This document shows, one piece after another, positions 6,696-9,286 of a stretch of DNA of 9,286 nucleotides. The DNA is taken from NCBI GenBank assembly GCA_018666235.1, contig JABJAB010000024.1, forward strand, positions 1-9,286, read 5' to 3'. Numbering within the stretch: the first letter of the stretch is position 1; each line of letters opens with the position of its first letter. Source of the DNA: Ilumatobacter sp. (GTDB lineage Bacteria; Actinomycetota; Acidimicrobiia; Acidimicrobiales; Ilumatobacteraceae). Below the pieces are notes generated by a model that worked only from the letters and a program-made list of their open reading frames with translations, had not been told where the DNA came from and did not search any database. Position numbers and translations under genes: made by a program.

Positions 6696-6769
6696 TGCCG
6701 ACGGCGGGACTCGAACCCGCACTGACAGGCACCTAAAGCCTGTGCCTCTGCCAATTGGGCTACGTCGGC
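6696..6769 (-). tRNA. tRNA-Leu (anticodon UAG) with short variable loop
   Basis: The acceptor stem GCCGACG/CGTCGGC pairs perfectly over 7 bp, with discriminator A at 6696 and no encoded CCA. The T arm is GCGGG-TTCGAGT-CCCGC. The anticodon stem CAGGC/GCCTG encloses TTTAGGT, giving anticodon TAG (6733-6735) and G37, as in leucine CUN tRNAs. The D arm has a 3-bp stem (GCC/GGC) and the loop AATTGGCAGA, a Leu-like layout. The variable region is only five bases (TCAGT), whereas normal leucine tRNAs have a long extra arm. Discriminator A fits leucyl-tRNA synthetase. This is a sense (CUA) anticodon, not a stop suppressor. It is convergent with rdgB and lies downstream of the broken ATPase on the same strand. 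Confidence 0.88.
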
Positions 6770-6854
6770 GTGCTCGCCCAGGCTAGAGGCCTCTGGGGTC
6801 CAGTGTGGCCGCCCTCGCGGCAAACAGCCGATGATCGTGAGAGCGATGGGCGGA

Positions 6855-7529
6855 CTACCCAACGGGGATCCAGGCGCAGACGAGCTGCGTGACCTTGACG
6901 TCGGTCTTCTCCAGGCCGACGCTGATCGTGGTGATGTTCTTGCCCAGTTCCATCCACTTGGCGTCGATCTCGATGATTTCCTCCTCAAGCTCGATCTCCA
7001 GGTCCTCGACCTGCTGCACGAGGCGTCCCATCTTGTTTTCGGCGGACTCCAACCGCTGCTCAGACGCGTTGGTTGTCCCGCGGCGACGAGCAGCGGTGCC
7101 CGCCTGGCCGAGCAAACCACCGAGGAGACCACCCTTGCTTTTGCGGCCGCCGAGCAGGCCGCCGAGCACCGAGCCGGCGGTTGATAACAGCTCGCTGTTG
7201 CGTTTGCCCTTGGTCTGCTCTTCGAGCTCTTCGATGCGATCCTCGGAGGCCTCGATCTTGTCGCGCAGTGACCTCGCCTTGGTTTCGTACTTGTCACGCA
7301 GCTTGGCAATTTCGGCGTCGGCTTGGTCGTCGGCGGTCTTCAGGCAACGGGCTTCAAAGAGTTCGGCATCCTCGCCCGGACGTCCGTACAGCTTCAACCC
7401 TGCGTTCGCGGGAAGTTCGAGGTTGAGGGTGCGGGTGAGCTGGTCCCGAATGTCGCGTTCCACTTGGGACCAGAACGTCTTGTTCGCAATTTTCGCGTCG
7501 GTGAGTCCGAACACGATCTTGTCCGGGGG
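6855..7529 (-). pseudogene. ATPase remnant, 3' piece (coiled-coil tail)
   Basis: In the shifted frame the protein resumes as DKIVFGLTDAKIANKTFW and runs to a TAG at 6855-6857. It has two long charged coiled-coil segments, around AEIAKLRDKYETKARSLRDK and EQRLESAENKMGRLVQQVED. Between them is a Gly/Leu/Lys-rich stretch (VLGGLLGGRKSKGGLLGG). It closes with TDVKVTQLVCAWIPVG, a family-like ending. A GTG at 7514 is the first possible independent start, giving 219 residues, so a separately translated protein cannot be ruled out. Confidence 0.7.
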
Positions 7530-7966
7530 TTGACGCGCAAATCGCGATCGTCGTAGTCGACCTGCACGATGTGCGATGCGTCGATCTGCTCACCGAGGGG
7601 AAACAGTACGGCCTCGTATTCGTCGTCGTGAATGAGATCGGCTTTGGTCTCGTCGTATCGCAGTGCGACGCGCGCGACGACCGCCGCCTCAAAGTGTTCG
7701 CCGCGCGCATCGCCTCCGACGTCTCCGAGCCAGGGGGCAGCTACATCGACGTAGCAAACCGGTCGGCCGTCAGCCACGTTGGGAATGACGGCGGTCTCAT
7801 CATCGCTCAACTCCGGGATGTCAACGGAGGTGGGGGCGGAGGTGGGACTGGTGGCGGGAGTGGGTGAGGTAGTTGCTGGAGCGGCTGCGGGCGCTGGCGT
7901 GACGTCCGCCTTCGTCGGTGCCATCATCGTGTCGATCTGGTCACGGGTCATCGGGCCGCGGAGATA
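7530..7966 (-). pseudogene. ATPase remnant, middle piece (linker)
   Basis: This piece begins YLRGPMTRDQI directly after the TAA, in the same frame. An ATG at 7951 could in principle restart translation. It holds an Ala/Pro/Thr/Ser-rich linker of about 30 residues, then a small conserved-looking domain (GRPVCYVDVAAPWL, YEAVLFPLGEQIDAS, VQVDYDDRDLRV). The frame then goes wrong at the C-run at 7525-7529 and continues as an Arg/Ser/Thr-rich nonsense tail to 7394. Confidence 0.7.
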
Positions 7967-8880
7967 TTACATCGCCCAGCGCGTCGTGAAGACCTCTGGT
8001 TGGTCCTGGCCAGCTCGGCGCAGCATGAACTCTTGCTTGCCGAGGCCCGAGATGGTGTCGCCAACAGCGTTGATATCAACGCGACCCGCCGCTGAGGACG
8101 TGCCGTCAAGGCGGCGCGCCCTGTAGCGGTCGGTCTGGAGCCGACCAATCATCCAGGTACCGGCATTGGAGATCGCCTTGTAGTCGATGTCGACAGGATT
8201 CCGCGTCGACAGGACAACGCCGAGGCCGAAGGCTCGCGCCTGTTTCATCAAGAGCATGATCGGCTTCTTGGTCGGAGGGTTTGCCGTCGGCGGTAAGTAG
8301 CCGGCGACCTCATCCATGTAGAGCATGGCGCGCAGGTCGGTGGTGCCGCTCTGCGCGCGCATCCAGGTGACGAGCTTCGAGAGGACGAGCGAGGTGACGA
8401 ATTGACGCTCGGTGTCTGACAGGTGTGCAGTCGTGATAATCGCACAGCGCGGCTTTCCGTCCGGGGTGTACATCATCGACTGCATGTCGAGCGGCGCGCC
8501 GGCACCCCAGGCGGCGAATGACGGCGAAGCGAGCAGTCTGTTGAGCCTCATCGCCAGTCCCATGCGGTCGCTTTCAGGGAAGAATTGGTCGAGCTCGAAC
8601 ACACCGAGCTTGCGAATTGGAGGCGTCGCCACTTGCCCGACCAGCGTCATTAAGTCGATGGCCTTGCCAGCTTGCCACGAATGATGGATGAGGTTTGACA
8701 AGAGGATGTGTTCGCGACTCGACCGCGGATCGGCATCGATGTTGACGAGGCCGAGCAGGCCGGTCACGTAGCCCTCGATCTCGTCGCCGACGACCTCGGC
8801 ATCGCTGAGGTCGGCCGGTACCTGCAGCGAGCCGACGATGTTCAATGCCGCGCCAGATTGTGATCCTGGTGTGTAGATCC
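7967..8880 (-). pseudogene. ATPase remnant, 5' piece (core with Walker B)
   Basis: The recognisable homology begins at IYTPGSQSGAALNIVG (about 8880); a TTG at 8845 is the first usable start codon within it. The piece contains the Walker B-like strand LRAMLYMDEVAGYLPP, and then LSTRNPVDIDYKAISNAGTW with MIGRLQTDRYRARR, typical of HerA-like motors. It ends ...VFTTRWAM followed by TAA. The next codons continue YLRGPMTRDQI, the expected family continuation (RWAMSYLRGP-like), so a single TCA-to-TAA change would explain the stop. Confidence 0.72.
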
Positions 8881-9015
8881 TTAGTAGTCCCAGGCAAGAG
8901 TCCGTCCCGTCATGTGCCGGCCACGCGTGTTCTTCGATCTGGGAGGGGTGGCGTCAAGATTGGGGATGGCGTCCTCTGGGATTCCGACCTCGGTGCATGC
9001 GCCTACGATCGGGCC

Positions 9016-9286
9016 ATGGCAAATGCTCTCGGACCTGACGTCCTCGCTGCTTCCTCCGCCCTCGATGGTGAGACGATCGAATTGCGCAGAAGCATCCATG
9101 CCGATCCGGAGCTGGGTCTCCAGCTCCCGCGAACTCAACAACGGATCCTCGACGCGCTGACGGGGCTTGGGCTCAGCATCACGCTCGGAGAGGCGACGAC
9201 ATCCGTGGTCGCCGATCTCGATACTGGCAAGCCTGGGCCGACCGTGCTGCTGCGGGGCGACATGGATGCCTTGCCGCTCCAGGAGG
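9016..9286 (+). CDS. M20-family amidohydrolase (5' part only)
   Basis: Ninety codons are present before the right edge. ELRRSIHADPELGLQLPRT (residues 22-40) and VLLRGDMDALPLQE (77-90) are hallmarks of M20D-type metal-dependent amidohydrolases, the group with hippurate hydrolase, N-acyl amino acid amidohydrolases and IAA-amino acid hydrolases. The main metal-binding motifs lie beyond the window, so the substrate cannot be named. The ATG at 9016 fits the usual short lead to the RR-IH-PELG motif. The frame is open further upstream and no strong ribosome site is seen. The 135 bases between this start and the truncated ATPase hold no recognised gene. Confidence 0.88.
   Translation, partial: MANALGPDVLAASSALDGETIELRRSIHADPELGLQLPRTQQRILDALTGLGLSITLGEATTSVVADLDTGKPGPTVLLRGDMDALPLQE

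Larger units (their letters stand above)
6855..8880 (-). pseudogene. HerA/DUF87-like ATPase remnant, disrupted and N-truncated
   Basis: Three adjoining minus-strand frames make one continuous protein of about 675 residues when two small lesions are repaired. The first is an in-frame TAA at 7967-7969. The second is a missing base in the C-run at 7525-7529. The whole resembles the C-terminal two thirds of HerA-like (DUF87/DUF853-type) ATP-binding proteins of actinobacteria: IYTPGS start, Walker B block, STRNPVDIDYKAISNAGTW segment, Pro/Ala/Thr-rich linker and coiled-coil tail. The P-loop domain expected before IYTPGS is absent; upstream DNA gives no matching frame and runs into a divergent gene. 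Family members act as hexameric DNA-translocating or DNA-handling motors; the exact role of this subfamily is unknown to me. Sequencing error could explain the two point lesions but not the lost N-terminus. Confidence 0.75.

Noticed and set aside
6731..6737. tRNA with 'UAG' read as an amber suppressor that would rescue the broken ATPase
   Set aside because: UAG here is the anticodon, which reads CUA leucine codons, and the internal stop is TAA.
6680..6860. tRNA gene as attachment site of an integrated element
   Set aside because: No integrase and no repeated tRNA 3' end are visible in the window; the neighbouring remnant is not a phage gene.
6656..7309. Minus-strand ORF of 217 aa covering the tRNA
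   Set aside because: It reads through the tRNA gene and the ATPase remnant in a wrong frame, with Arg/Ser-rich nonsense composition.
8881..9141. Minus-strand ORF of 86 aa as a possible N-terminal piece of the ATPase
   Set aside because: It shows no P-loop or family-like motif, overlaps the well-supported M20 gene antisense, and stops just before the homology begins in another frame.

Overview
The window looks like chromosome from a moderately high-GC actinobacterium. The gene order mec, cysM, murI, rph, rdgB matches the Mycobacterium tuberculosis Rv1334-Rv1341 neighbourhood, and the left-end surface protein has an actinobacterial 'PTRVLDTR...SNLN...VGY' domain. An Acidimicrobiia-like host (Ilumatobacter relatives) is my best guess, from protein style only.

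Layout. (1) 1-1580, minus strand: start and body of a secreted right-handed beta-helix protein. Its C-terminal part is a run of about seven near-identical in-frame repeats, and the gene runs off the left edge. (2) 1728-2116, minus: tmRNA (ssrA), with a readable tag frame ending ALAA. (3) 2175-2687, minus: smpB, the tmRNA partner protein, 58 bases upstream of ssrA. (4) 2735-6678, plus: a housekeeping cluster of mec (JAMM hydrolase of the CysO cysteine route), cysM (O-phosphoserine-type cysteine synthase), murI (glutamate racemase), rph (RNase PH) and rdgB (dITP/XTP pyrophosphatase). The sulfur carrier gene cysO, which lies between mec and cysM in mycobacteria, is absent here, as are the rhomboid and Rv1339-type genes. 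(5) 6696-6769, minus: a tRNA with anticodon UAG (Leu) but a five-base variable loop. (6) 6855-8880, minus: remains of a HerA/DUF87-like ATPase, lacking its N-terminal P-loop part and broken by an in-frame TAA and a one-base frameshift. (7) 9016-9286, plus: the start of an M20-family amidohydrolase, cut by the right edge.

How the genes work together. tmRNA and SmpB form the trans-translation ribosome rescue system. Mec and CysM form two thirds of the CysO-dependent cysteine pathway, and the CysM here keeps the arginine that marks O-phosphoserine use in the mycobacterial enzyme. MurI feeds peptidoglycan synthesis, RNase PH trims tRNA 3' ends, and RdgB cleans the nucleotide pool. Apart from the interrupted ATPase and the repeat protein, this is core genome. 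I see no integrase, transposase, CRISPR array or defence operon.
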